The position numbers were made by a program, and so were the translations under genes. Positions 53,851 to 64,000 of a stretch of DNA of 64,000 nucleotides are shown here, one piece after another. Within the stretch, counting starts at the first letter, position 1; each line of letters begins with the position of its first letter. Source of the stretch: Isoperla grammatica (taxonomy: Eukaryota; Arthropoda; Insecta; Plecoptera; Perlodidae). The notes under the pieces are model-generated. The model made no database searches. It had not been told where the DNA came from and was given only the letters and a program-made list of their open reading frames with translations. The stretch covers positions 20,743,316-20,807,315 of the forward strand of contig OX246746.1 of NCBI GenBank assembly GCA_945910005.1. The letters run 5' to 3'.

Positions 53851-54134
53851 TCCCCCCCCCCCCCCCCCCCCCCCCCCTCCCGCTCGCTCCACGTGCCCCT
53901 CTCCCCTTCCCAAACTTACTACACCTTCATATCCCTAAATCAAACCTTTGACATGTGTTTAGTTGCATGAGTTTACATGAACAATGTTTTGGGTCTTGAA
54001 ATAATGCTATTTAATCATGTGGACCCTACCCAACTCTTCAATGAAACATATTATGCGATGTTATTGAACCGTCTTGAAAACAGTCATTGCGCCTCGCAAG
54101 GCTACACCATCTGAAACGTGTGTAACGCTTACAG
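53004..54134 (+). other. Beta-arrestin intron 5 (1.1 kb)
   Basis: Starts gtaagg, ends gtaacgcttacag. Mostly the 151-bp array, followed by a poly-C tract (about 53851-53877) and C-rich sequence, then AT-rich sequence up to the acceptor. Confidence 0.85.
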
Positions 54135-54270
54135 AAACTCCGTGCGCCTGGCAATACGCAAGATCATGTACGCACCTAGTAAACAAGGAGAACAGCCTTC
54201 CGTGGAAGTCAGCAAGGAGTTCATGATGAGTCCCAATAAGCTTCATCTGGAGGCCTCACTTGACAAAGAG
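54135..54270 (+). CDS. ARRB: Beta-arrestin exon 6 (phosphate sensor, hinge)
   Basis: 136 nt, phase 2 in, phase 0 out, encoding the end of Arg168, NSVRLAIRKIMYAPSKQGEQ and PSVEVSKEFMMSPNKLHLEA, SLDKE. The arginine in AIRK matches the phosphate-sensor arginine of the polar core (R175 in bovine visual arrestin, R169 in ARRB1). The rest crosses the inter-domain hinge into the first C-domain strand (KLHLEASLDKE, highly conserved). The acceptor is tgtaacgcttacag and the donor gtaggt. Confidence 0.97.
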
Positions 54271-54377
54271 GTAGGTTTAGTTTCAACAAACCTTGCATAG
54301 CAGGTTCTTATGAATGGTTATGGATTAATGATTTGTACACAAAATTTCTTGAAATCTAATTTGCAGTGATTTTCTCC

Positions 54378-54538
54378 TCAGGCCATCATGTAAGATCTGG
54401 TCAACCAGTAGAGACAGGCCTCCTTTTCTTCTCTCTTCATGCCGTTAGGCAATGCGTCACGTTCTGTTTTAAGTTTACTACATCTGAAGAGGTGATTCCT
54501 GTCCTGTTCCTCCACTCCACATAGCTTGCAGATGGTTT
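54378..54538 (-). pseudogene. LINE 3'-end fragment in intron 6
   Basis: The minus strand reads ICKLCGVEEQDRNHLFRCSK, then LKTERDALPNGM and an in-frame stop near 54378. The C-x2-C-...-H-x4-C pattern with HLFRC is typical of the zinc-knuckle tail of LINE reverse-transcriptase proteins. An in-frame TAA lies just upstream, so only about 50 codons remain. It is a dead retrotransposon scrap in the 548-bp intron 6. The clade (CR1/Jockey/I-like) cannot be fixed from this piece. Confidence 0.55.
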
Positions 54539-54818
54539 ACTTTACGCCTGAGAAATTCCGTGAATTTCTGCTTTTTTCTGATTTTAGTCTAAATGTGTAA
54601 TTTAAGACGTTATTCCCGAAATTACAATTTTATGTGTGGTTTTGAAGCAAATTAACATATTTCTTAATCTCATGCTGTTATTTTGACATTTAGTGGTATC
54701 ATTTTCTCGTTTTATGTATAAAGTAATCGAAAGTCAAAAAGTCTAAACTCGAAATACCTCTGAAGTAGAAGCATGTGAAGTATGAGTAGGTATCTTATTT
54801 TTGTTCTTTCTCCTACAG

Positions 54819-54976
54819 TTATACCACCACGGGGAGAATATTGCTGTAAATGTCCACATAGCTAACAACTCGAATCGAACCGTCAAGAAGATTAAGGTAT
54901 CCGTACGTCAGTTTGCCGATATCTGTCTGTTTTCTACAGCCCAATACAAGTGCACCGTAGCTGAAGCAGAAAGCGA
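54819..54976 (+). CDS. ARRB: Beta-arrestin exon 7 (start of C-domain)
   Basis: 158 nt, phase 0 in, phase 2 out, residues 214-265: [52 protein letters not shown]. These are the first beta strands of the C-domain and the C-loop region ([10 protein letters not shown]). The acceptor is tctttctcctacag and the donor gtaagt. The last two bases (GA) need one more base from the next exon: C from exon 8a gives Asp, A from exon 8b gives Glu, and T from the upstream alternative 8b acceptor also gives Asp. Confidence 0.98.
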
Positions 54977-56735
54977 GTAAGTGACGTTACCTTAATCACA
55001 TAGTTCCTATACTTCATAAATAAGATGACATAATGGGATATCAGATCACTTTTCTTTTGGGCGTTATATCATTAAAAAGTGGTTGAAACATTTCAATTAT
55101 TTTTTCTTTGATCCATTCAAGACATTCTGAAAAATCTGTTTTGAATGGCAACATTTTTAAGTCAACTTTTAGTATAATTTTTCCAAAAGTGATCAAATCT
55201 ATTTGAAGCAAGATTTGTTAAAGAGAAACTAAGCTTATCATGAAACTATATTTGAGCAACACTATTTGAAACTGAACTTATTAAGAAGCAAGTAGAAGTT
55301 GTGTGCTAATATTAAATCTAATATAACTCATCTCCGCTAGTTAATATAGCAACAAGAAAACTCTTACAATAATTCTTGAAATAATAATTAGGGTATCTCC
55401 CAAAATTGAGAAGAAGTTATGTGATAATATTAAATGAAATGTAAACCATCTCCACTAGTTAATATCCCACCAAGAAATCTTATAGAATAATTTTTAAAAT
55501 GATAATAGTAATCGCTAAAAATACATGTTAATGTAATTGAAATTGGTGACGGAATGTTTTTAGCTTTTAGTGAGTACGTAGGCCTAGTACCAATATTATT
55601 TAACGTAATGTATTGTGTACAAAAGAAACCTCAAGTATTTTATCCCACTATAAGCTGTTGTTTTTTGGAGATAGAAGTCGAAATGTTTTTATTTTTCTTG
55701 ACATTACTTAAAACTATTTTTTTTAAATTACGTAATTTAAGTTACAGTTTACTGATGTAGTCGAGTGCTTGCTAGAAAAATGCTTTATCATTGCCATATT
55801 ACGTTACCTACTTTCAAATTACTATTTTTTCATTTTACAATTTTATTACAGAGTGAAGAGCACAATCTTATTCATGTTATAATTTGTCAGTGTTGCTGTT
55901 AAAGTGTTTCCTTGGGAGTAAGTGTATCTTATTTGAGTGTCTAATTGAATTGTACGAGGAAGATATATATATTGACTCCCATAGATATATAAGCCTTGAC
56001 CAAGTCTATTTGTACAATACGACTTCACAATGTGACTCCTTTTTGTGTGAATGTATTGGCCCATCAGATTTCTTGAATATCACAAACGTTGGCTGAATGG
56101 AACACAAACTTTTTAATAATCTCAAAAGACTGGTTTGGTTGCACAGTATTGTCAAGAACAATGTATCACTCTCTAGGTATATGGCAAACCTACTATGTGC
56201 AAAATTAAACTGTGAGGTAACAATTTTTTATATGTCTTTAGCACACCTTTATTATGGACTTATAAGTATTATTGGGAAAAAATGTACCTGTGAAAACTTT
56301 TTGGATGCGGTTTGCATGAGGTTTTTAACTGTGTGTGCAACAAAAACAAACAAAAACACTTTGAAACACATTGAACACTGTACGTAGCCTTAACTATTTA
56401 ACAGTCTATAATCTAATTTTGTTGTAGAAGGAGTGATATTATAGAATATCTTACCAGACACTGAAACCATTTGTTACGTGGTCATTTGAGAAGTGTTTCA
56501 TTTCTTCAGCCACAACTTTGTGTATATTTAATACCTAATACGGTAATACCTAAGATAAGGTCGATACATTCACTGGACGAAGTTGTAAAGGCGGTATCAC
56601 GTGATCTGTGTTAAAATGATACTAAAATGTATGACCTTGAATATTTCAGTGGCATCAATACCTGCAAGTGGCTCTTGTTTGATGTGTTATGTATGTGTAA
56701 TTTGTTCACCCCTGTAATGATATATCTGTGCCCAG
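54977..56735 (+). other. Beta-arrestin intron 7 (1.8 kb)
   Basis: Starts gtaagt, ends atatctgtgcccag. AT-rich. Within 55270-55500 a stretch beginning near caagtagaagttgtgtgcta is repeated in diverged form about 130 bases later, a local tandem duplication. Several open frames of 70-96 codons (for example 56097-56387) show no family I recognise. Confidence 0.8.
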
Positions 56736-56879
56736 CCTGGACTGCCCGGTAGCTCCCGGCTTCACGTTGTCTAAGGTGTACTCGGTACGTCCTCTCCTTG
56801 CTAATAACAAGGACAAGCGGGGCCTAGCATTGGACGGACAGTTGAAGCATGAAGACACCAACTTGGCCTCGTCAACAAT
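56736..56879 (+). CDS. ARRB: Beta-arrestin exon 8a (alternative lariat-loop exon)
   Basis: 144 nt, phase 2 in and out. Read after exon 7 it gives Asp266, then [47 protein letters not shown], and the first two bases of residue 314 (Ile when joined to exon 9). The acceptor is tatctgtgcccag and the donor gtgagt. It carries the lariat loop with both polar-core aspartates (LALDG, HEDTN) and the lysine in QLKHE. It aligns along its full length with exon 8b (59374-59517). Third positions differ widely while protein changes cluster at the start, so both copies look under selection. Position 294 is Arg here (NKDKRG), as in vertebrate beta-arrestins. Confidence 0.93.
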
Positions 56880-57394
56880 GTGAGTTCGTTACAGGTGGCG
56901 GTGCCTCTCTTTTGGTGGTGGTGGTCGGTACTTGGTCTAATGGGCTCTATCTCTCTCTCTATCTCTCTCTCTCTCCTCTCTTCTCTCTGTAGTGGTGTTG
57001 GTTGATAACCTTGGTCTAGAAAGCACATACACTCTTCATTGTCTATCATTCATGAAGCACTTTCTTCGCTAGGACATACACTACTAGGGATGGCGTCGGT
57101 CGGTACGTTTCGAAGTAAGTCGGCTTCAGAGTCGAGTACAAATCGATTCTTCAAAGATGAGAATAGATTGGTTATCTATAGTGCTTGCAACCTAGCTCTA
57201 AGATGTATTTTGCGGTCTCGAGCGATATGTTTACGTTTCCGGTATTGCGCGCTTCCACCCGTGATGGTTGAGTGACGCCATTTTCTGCATGTGCAGTTCG
57301 AGTTGGTGTCTTTTGTGGTTGAAAAGACATTAAAATTGCCAACTGTGTTCAGCAAAAGTACCAAGTTTTTTGGTGTTTCGTGTAAATACTCTAA

Positions 57395-57569
57395 GGTTCA
57401 AATGCATAGTTGTTCCTTACGTGCTCCTCAACTCTGCCTTTTCTCAGACTCGCCCGACCACCAATTACAGAGCAGTCCACATGACAATGCTGCTCTGTGA
57501 TTGGTGGTTTGGCGAGTCTGAGGAAAGGCAGAGTTGAGGACCACGTGAGAAACAACTATGCATTTGACC
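57395..57569. mobile_element. Foldback between exons 8a and 8b, about 175 bp
   Basis: ggttcaaatgcatagttgt pairs with acaactatgcatttgacc. ctcaactctgccttt.ctcagactcg and ccaccaatcacagagcag-type arms pair with few mismatches. The loop is about 10 bases. Confidence 0.93.
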
Positions 57570-59343
57570 CTATCTGTAGGAATTAGTTCCTCAAAAATGA
57601 ATTTGATTACAGAAGAAGTCTATTACTTACTGAGTCCCCGGTTACCTTTGGTAATCCTTAGTAGGCTATCTGGCTACCTGCTGTAGAAGCTTTCTCCTTG
57701 TGTTCGTTCTTATGATGGATCTCTTCATGGTGTAGTTGGTGGGTATTTGTGTGTTGAGCTGCTGTTCCAACATGAAATTGGAAAAGTTTGAATGAATTGA
57801 GTCTGTTTGATTGTGTTCATCACTTAGGCCTAGATTGACAAGCAATACTGGAATATCTGATCAAGATTATAACAACAGGCGAACCAAAGCGCCAGTGTTT
57901 GAATCGTTGGACATCTTCTGTTCAACTAGATTCCGATATAATTAATTACTTTCATAATTCATTTATCATTCATGAAAATAGCAAAAAACATACGTTTTAC
58001 AGCTGGGTGTACTACAGTTTCTCTAGTCTTATCATGTAAACTACCTAGCTCAATTGTAAAAAGAATAGACTACCTGGTTCAATTGTGGTTTGGAACTACT
58101 GAAAACAATGCTCTCACAAGTTTCTTGTTGGTTTGTTTGTGCTGATACTAAATTCATGGGTGTGAACAGAGCATAGAGCTGTGTTTGGTTGCCGCACTGC
58201 ACATCTGGTTGTTTCTGTCAGCATATATTATACAATCTGCTGCGGATACTGGACGCCAACTTGGTCGGAGCATGTGAAATGTTGCATTTTGTTGGATATA
58301 CATATTGCCGTGAGCCCTGACCGTTTTGATTAGTGCATTGCAAACAAAATGATGTGTAAAGCCCAAATATGATCTTCAACTAGCCCTACCCTAATATGTA
58401 TCTGCATTTGCGTTTGTAAATTGTGCTAGTTCACAAATATTTTTTTTTATGAGATTGTGTGCAACATTCAGGTAATTGGTATGTTAATTAGTGCAAACAC
58501 TTTAAGGACTATACTTGGTAATACTAAAGAGAAGTGAAGTGTTACGCTTATGTGTGTCCTCACGTGCTCTTGCATGTAACCTAAACACATGGCTCCCATA
58601 TCGTGCAACCTTGCCTGTCATCACATAGAACACTGTTTCTTTCCAGTTCGAATTATTGCCACAAGTCATCCGTGAATGTTTAAAATAAGCGTCGAATGAA
58701 CGGTATAAAAGCTAAACCATTAAATAAATAAAACAAGCTATGCTTAGTGTTCTGGTTCTACAAGTCTCCTTAATTTATCACATTCATTTCAGCTTATCTT
58801 ATTTCTTGATAAGTTTGTCACTTTTTCTTTCATAGGAAGGACATTGCAGGAGATTGCACGAAAAGGCAACCCAAGTACATCCCAGTATCAACATGGCCTT
58901 CTATTCACTGCCTCATGTACAGTCTCCTACAGTCGTCATGAGTAAAGAAACACTGTTGTCATGTATTTGTTCATTCATTACATATCTTGTGTATTCTCTC
59001 TCTAGGGCCCAACATCTTTTTTTTTGCGACGGGCTTTCATTCGTTCTCATTTTGTGCTTTTGTGTTACGAAAAAACAAGTCTGACGATAATTCCTCCTCA
59101 CTAATGCGTCTCTTTGTCTCCGAAATGTGTGTTCACTTTGCAAGGCTTAGGTGGTGTTTGCTTAATTCTGTGCTTACCAAGTTATACTGTGGAATCCCCT
59201 TCTTTCTGGGTAGATATCGCTTGACTTCAACTGTGCCTGTCTCTGTGTTACCACAACTGTGTCCCACCTTGAGCTGTGACATGTGACGGTGTTTGTTGCT
59301 TGCCGACCGGACCTCACGTGAATGAGCTGTCTTTCTTACCTAG

Positions 59344-59373
59344 TCCCGGTGTTGATATGGTGTGTTGTTTAAG
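59344..59373 (+). promoter_or_regulatory. Possible 30-nt alternative 5' extension of exon 8b
   Basis: Between acceptors ctttcttacctag (59343) and tgttgtttaag (59373) lie 30 nt with no stop in the arrestin frame, reading [10 protein letters not shown] between Asp266 and Glu. The upstream site has the better pyrimidine tract, the downstream site gives the length that matches exon 8a. Which is used cannot be told from the sequence. Confidence 0.5.
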
Positions 59374-59517
59374 AGAGGGGTGTCCAATCGGGCCCGGTTT
59401 CACACTGAGCAAAGTGTTCATGATGACGCCGCTTCTGGCCAATAACAAAGACAAGTGGGGGCTCGCATTAGACGGCCAGTTGAAACATGAAGACACAAAT
59501 CTTGCATCCAGCACATT
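59374..59517 (+). CDS. ARRB: Beta-arrestin exon 8b (alternative lariat-loop exon)
   Basis: 144 nt, phase 2 in and out, same as exon 8a. After exon 7 it gives Glu266, [47 protein letters not shown] and then Leu314 with exon 9. The donor is gtaagt. The acceptor used here is gttgtttaag at 59373, which gives exactly the 8a length. A stronger pyrimidine-rich acceptor (ctttcttacctag, 59343) lies 30 nt upstream, also in frame, and would add ten residues. Position 294 is Trp (NKDKWG), as I recall for insect Kurtz. Both polar-core aspartates are kept. Either 8a or 8b alone gives a complete arrestin; both together would keep the frame but duplicate 48 residues. Confidence 0.93.
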
Positions 59518-59698
59518 GTAAGTGACACGTACGGCTGGCTGGACACGGCCGGCCAATGCTCGATGCTTGCTCGCTGCACTAGTTGCTGTTGGTTCCCACT
59601 CTACACGACGTAACCAACGTTGATGCGAGGTCTCAACGGTAGAATTTTCATTCTCCTTTTGTACAAGGTTATGAGAGTAGGTGCCAATCGGCTGGAAT

Positions 59699-59989
59699 GG
59701 TATATAATGTGAGGAAAGGATCCAACAGCTTACCTTTGTGTAGTAAGATGACGGATTTGCGAGTTTGAAGTACACATAAAAAACATAATACAAATATAAC
59801 GAGACGTTTCGACTGAGGTCTTGCTCACTTGAGAGAAGGATGGCTACTTCTTCTCTCGAGTGAGCAAGACCTCGGTCAAAACGTCTCGTTATATTTGTAT
59901 TATGTCTTTTATGTGTACTTCAAACTCGCAAATCCGTCATCTTACTACACGAAGGTAAGCTGTTGGATCCTTTTCTCACATTATATACC
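59699..59989. mobile_element. Foldback downstream of exon 8b, 291 bp
   Basis: ggtatataatgtgaggaaag on the left pairs with the inverse on the right. aacgagacgtttcgac and gaggtcttgctcact are inverted as agtgagcaagacctc and gtcaaaacgtctcgtt. It shares terminal ccaacagcttacct with the element at 34462-34770. Confidence 0.93.
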
Positions 59990-60175
59990 CTCCTTTTGTA
60001 AAAGTTCATTATTTGTCACATTATAGTACACTTGAATACCTTCCTAGTGATATAGTTCTATAGCTAGCTCAGAAGAAATGTAAATGGTAATCATAAAGCT
60101 CATAACCATTCATTACAGTAGAACATCTTCTATGTCTTCAAGGTTGGAGGAAAATAGAAGTGTTACTGTATATTA

Positions 60176-60799
60176 CAGTAAACCCTCGGTAAAACGAACT
60201 GGGTTAGTGCGAATTCTCAGATAATACGAATAGTAAGCAAGACCCAGCCCGCGTAAATAGGACACTCAATGTTAAATAAAACGGATATAACGAATTTCGC
60301 ATAATACGTAATACGAACTAATTATTTATCCCCTGGGTGGTACTAATGCATAATGTTTGTTGTTTAATACGAACTAATAATTTTGAACCCGCACAAACAA
60401 AATAATGTGTCCGAGAGTTCAACTCGCAGAGTAGGCGTAGGTATCAAGATTTTTGTCTGCCGAGCGTACGTCGTCGCAGGCAGCTACTTGTTTTGTTGCT
60501 GCTTGTTTTCCCTTCCCCCTCCTCCGCCCGCAGGCGCGATCGGATGCGCGCGCAAGCCCTTACAGCTGTTGAGGGGCGTGGCTTGCTCACTGCAACGTGC
60601 CTGCTTAGTCCGCCTACTATGCGCGCACAAAACATCATACCCGCGCGCTACTATCCATTGGAAAACATTGATTGTTTGTAGATACGTTTATTTTGGCTGG
60701 TACTATTGAATTTCAACGTTTTTGCGATATTGCAAATTTTTATATTACGAACTGACAATTTTTGGGTCCCTTGATGTTCGTATTAACGAGGGTTTACTG
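60176..60799. mobile_element. Tigger/pogo-like MITE, 624 bp
   Basis: The terminal inverted repeats CAGTAAACCCTCGGTAAAAC (left) and ttaacgagggtttactg (right) match the CAGT..ACCCTCGTTATAACGAA pattern of Tigger/pogo elements (Tc1/mariner superfamily). A TA duplication flanks both ends (60174-60175, 60800-60801). The interior has no transposase reading frame, so it depends on an enzyme made elsewhere. The middle (60440-60640) is more GC-rich than the ends. Confidence 0.88.
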
Positions 60800-61020
60800 T
60801 ATATAGTTACAGAAAATATAATAAATAAAAATACTGAAGTATAAATTTTGTTTAAAAATCTTGGTCAATAGATGGATTTTTCTTTTACTTTTAAACAAAG
60901 AAAGAAATATATTTATATGAGTGTTTACATGTCCCAGTGAATTGATACTAATCATTGGCCCCAACCATGTAGGCTACATCAATCAGTTGATGTAATTATT
61001 TAATGATGGGGGCATTTTCG

Positions 61021-61097
61021 GTATCATTCTTTGAGATATAATTTAAAAAATGAAAATTTCATGCGATTTTTATACTGAGAGTATTGCTCCTTCTTAA
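61021..61097. repeat. Solo arm of the TTAA palindrome family
   Basis: gagatataatttaaaaaatg, then gcgatttttatactgagagt and attgctccttcttaa match the right arm of 31245-31624, ending at TTAA. Confidence 0.7.
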
Positions 61098-63263
61098 TGG
61101 GATTCAAAAAAGTATAAAATAATATAGAGCCAATATAAAAATTAAAAATAAATATGTATGGGAGAAGCTTATAAAAGACATTCTACTGTAGCAAAACATG
61201 ACATAATTTATATTATACCATCAACAATATCAAAACATTTAAATTAAAGATAATATAAGTCATTGTTAAATGCCCTGTGAGACGGTTACTGTAGTACGTC
61301 GGCTGTACACTTGGAAACGGTATCAAGAAAGAGTGGGAACCCTTCAGTTGCATCTATTACGACTATGGCGCACAATGTAGAATGAGTTTTTCAGTTGAAT
61401 CGTGTCATGGCCTGGATTGTCTGCAGCTGTATTTTTGTTTTTTTCATCTAAATAATGCTTTTGCTCACTCAGTGTTAAATTGGCTTCAGGTGGGGAATTT
61501 GCTCCTAAATTGCTGTGCTGTGCTGTAAGATATTCCTCTATGTACCTCTTCTATCAGTGAACTGCTTGCCGCTTGGTTGTTGAGATGTAATTGCTTTTTA
61601 TATGTATACACGTAGTGATGATATGCTTCAACTTTTGTACCATTCCTGATTTCTTCTGCTGATAGTTGTGTGCTAGTTGAAATGTAATAGAATGTGCATG
61701 CAGTTTGTGAATAGTATCTTAGAACTCTGCATGCATTTCATGGTAGCTATAATCTACTGAACTTGTTTTTCTTAACAATTCTAACACAAGAATGCCCCAA
61801 AAATCAATACAATGACTAGTAGCAACAATTAAACCAACAAGTAATACTGTAACAGCCAACCGTAAATAAATACTTAAGTTATTGGACGCCATCTTACTTC
61901 TTAGGCCTGGGCATTGGTGTTTTTAAAAAGGCTGAAAGTTAATTTTTTCTTAAAAGTTAAAAGTTAAAATAATATTAGCGTGTAGACTACATTTATTTCT
62001 GTCAGTTAATTGTTTGCAGTATTGTCTGTGTGTGTGTGTGATGGTGTTTGTTTGTTGTTTGTTAGTTAGTGTTTTTGATCACAACTAAACGATTGCGCTT
62101 GTAAGGAAATATGATTTTAAAATATGCTGTGACAATTTTGTTAATAAGGAATTATGATTTGAAAATATCGGTGTGATTAATATGATTATGAGCTCTGACT
62201 AGTTTCGAAATAATCTATCACAGCAGTTGATGCGAGGAATGCGTGTAGAAAGTGTGTTCATTAATTATACATTTGTGTAACTGCTCGTTAATGGCTTGCC
62301 AGCATAAAGTACAATTAAAAGCTGCACAATTGACAGTTTATTGATTATAAATGTTACACATGTACCCACCACAAAAATCATTATTCTTCTAGTTTGATAC
62401 GCAATACATTACTTGATGCTGATGTTAGGGGTCTATAATCTGCACTGGATAAAGTACATAAGACGCAACCACTAGCAGGGGATCCTTCATTTTTATAGGG
62501 ACACATTTAATGTACTTATTCTACACATTTATTAAAAAGACCCTTTCATATTATTTGAAAGTAACAATTAAGTAAATTAATTGTGTCTTCTCAATCTTAA
62601 AAAGGTTCCAAACAGTACTATGTATTAATTAATTTCATACTATTTATTATTAATTCATACGTTGTATAGGCCTACAACTGATTTTGCCACATACAAGCTT
62701 CATGTAGTTAAAGCATTACAAAATATTAATAAAACATTACGATTTATTACTGATAAATAAACTTCGGCTCTACATTGGTTAGTAATTAATTGGTATGTAT
62801 ACGCCTACATATTTCCAACCATTCTACACGCTTTACTTAAATGGCTACTTTAAATGGGTCTTATTTAAAATAGCAATTTAAATGACACTTATGAACTACT
62901 ACGGAACATTTAACTATAAACATCACTTAAAGTTAAAGATATATTTAATTATAGCATGTATTTGGGGTATCAGTGGTAAGTAAATGTATCTGCAAGTGTT
63001 GCATTTAAACAATTTAAGTTTTCTTTATGTATTTTACATTATTTTATTGTTTAAACTTTCTTAAGTAGACCTTAACGTACTGGTATTTAATATCTTAATT
63101 ATAGTACTAGTAGTTGCTTGCTACAAATGAAAGTATGTTTGTAATTTTGATTTTTATGATTTTTTTTTTAAACTAGGCTTAAAATTTAAAAGAAAACCGT
63201 ATTAGTTAGTACCTAAATTCACTCTAATAGTGTTAATTGAAAACATGTCTAATAATATTTCAG

Positions 63264-63350
63264 AGTTGCCGATCCCGCCCAACGTGAGAATCTAGGAATT
63301 ATTGTTCAATACAAAGTGAAGGTGAAACTCTGCCTTGGTGCACTCGGAGG
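63264..63350 (+). CDS. ARRB: Beta-arrestin exon 9 (last in window)
   Basis: 87 nt, phase 2 in and out: completes residue 314 (Ile with 8a, Leu with 8b), then VADPAQRENLGIIVQYKVKV and KLCLGALG plus two bases of a Gly codon. The acceptor is aataatatttcag and the donor gtaagt. ENLGIIVQYKVKVKL is a signature C-domain strand of invertebrate beta-arrestins. The following segment (the DLxxELPFTLMHPKP region) and the C-tail with clathrin- and AP-2-binding motifs must lie beyond 64000. Confidence 0.97.
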
Positions 63351-64000
63351 GTAAGTTACCAATCATATAGTAGCTATGTCCTTTAGGGAGAGTTAGGACT
63401 GTCTTTCAGTCCCAGAGGCAGATGTGGTCGTGTCAGGCCTGACTAGTTGTCAACCAAGACATCTAGGCCTACCTGATGTGAGCTGTCAAGATATACAGTA
63501 TATCACATGAATAGCTGTGTGAATAGATACGATGTAGTAGTACATTGATTCAGATGTTTCAAGAGTTAACAATACAAATAATACGATAACACCAATAATA
63601 GTGCAATAATTTAATAAAACAATACAATACAATACAATATACATACAATTTTTCTATTTCGAATTTAATTTCATAATTGAGTACATATGTGCATTGTCAG
63701 GTCATAATATCCTTCATAGAACTTGTCTATGGATTACAAACCTCCTTGATTGATTGATATTTGGGCTTAACGTCTCATATTTTTCCAACTTTGCTAATCA
63801 ATTTAATTGTTTGGAGGAAAGGGCCAAGTAGGAGGGCTGGGAGGATAGGGGAAGGGGGAGGAAGAGGGAGTGGGGAGGTTGTGGACTGTATTTCGTCTGG
63901 CTTCTCCTCCTCGACCTGTCCGGCTAGGGTGGCCCTACCAGAAGCATACGCTTCCGCCGGCATAGCTCCAGGAATCATCAAAGCACACAAACCTGCCCAC
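63351..64000 (+). other. Intron after exon 9 (runs off the window)
   Basis: Starts gtaagt. Contains a (caata)n-like stretch at 63620-63645 and a dispersed repeat from 63745 to the window end. No further exon was recognised. Confidence 0.8.
63745..64000. repeat. Dispersed repeat, cut by the window end
   Basis: gatatttgggcttaacgtct and catatttttccaactttgct match 25255-25300. The rest (ggtggccctaccagaagcat, cttccgccggcatagctcc) looks like the other end of a longer repeat I have seen in invertebrate sequence. The minus-strand open frame here is repeat-derived. Confidence 0.6.

Larger units (their letters stand above)
56880..59373 (+). other. Intron between alternative exons 8a and 8b (2.5 kb)
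   Basis: Begins gtgagttcg after exon 8a. Contains a CT-rich tract (56945-56990), a near-perfect foldback of about 175 bp (57395-57569) and AT-rich sequence. An acceptor-like pyrimidine run at 58825-58835 (tttttctttcatag) has no arrestin-like coding sequence after it. Confidence 0.8.
59518..63263 (+). other. Beta-arrestin intron after exon 8b (3.7 kb)
   Basis: Starts gtaagt, ends aataatatttcag. Contains a 291-bp foldback (59699-59989), a Tigger/pogo-like MITE (60176-60799) and a solo palindrome arm (61021-61097). The rest to 63263 is AT-rich with no recognised gene. Confidence 0.85.

Noticed and set aside
58822..58900. Acceptor-like tttttctttcatag followed by an open stretch
   Set aside because: No arrestin segment is missing at this position and the sequence is not conserved in any way I can recognise.

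Overview
This is a eukaryotic (metazoan) genomic window with one recognisable protein-coding gene: a beta-arrestin (arthropod Kurtz / vertebrate ARRB type) on the + strand. It runs from an exon with the likely start codon at 16877 to an exon ending at 63350. The gene is incomplete at the 3' side, because the last part of the C-domain and the clathrin/AP-2 tail lie beyond the window. I recovered ten coding exons by joining conserved arrestin peptides across GT/AG sites with matching phase. They encode about 342 residues: the whole N-domain, the hinge and most of the C-domain. Two of the ten (56736-56879 and 59374-59517) are alternative versions of the same segment, the lariat-loop region.

The organism is probably a marine invertebrate. 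Pointers are the invertebrate-style single beta-arrestin, long introns, many SINEs and foldback elements, long G/C homopolymers, and a dispersed repeat resembling ones I associate with molluscs and relatives. I cannot name a species or firmly name a phylum.

Layout. 1-16794: no gene recognised; a 71-bp tandem array (1118-2165), a 5'-truncated R2/R4/Dong-like LINE (3212-4210) against a TAA microsatellite, and small MITEs and SINEs. 16795-16911: arrestin exon 1. 16912-43441: a 26.5-kb intron holding two minisatellite arrays (130 bp at 21484-22405; 77 bp at 29087-31158), at least seven foldback elements and several SINEs. 43442-63350: the rest of the arrestin exons, with introns of 0.5 to 5.4 kb that again carry foldback MITEs, a Tigger/pogo-like MITE and simple repeats. 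63351-64000: intron with a partial dispersed repeat.

The points most worth attention are the duplicated lariat-loop exon pair of equal length and phase; a possible 30-nt tandem acceptor on the second copy; a six-copy 151-bp tandem array that repeats the end of exon 5 together with its splice donor; a SINE inserted only a few bases after the exon 1 donor; and an unusual density of long inverted repeats inside the gene's introns. All gene calls are from reading the sequence; no search or transcript data were available.
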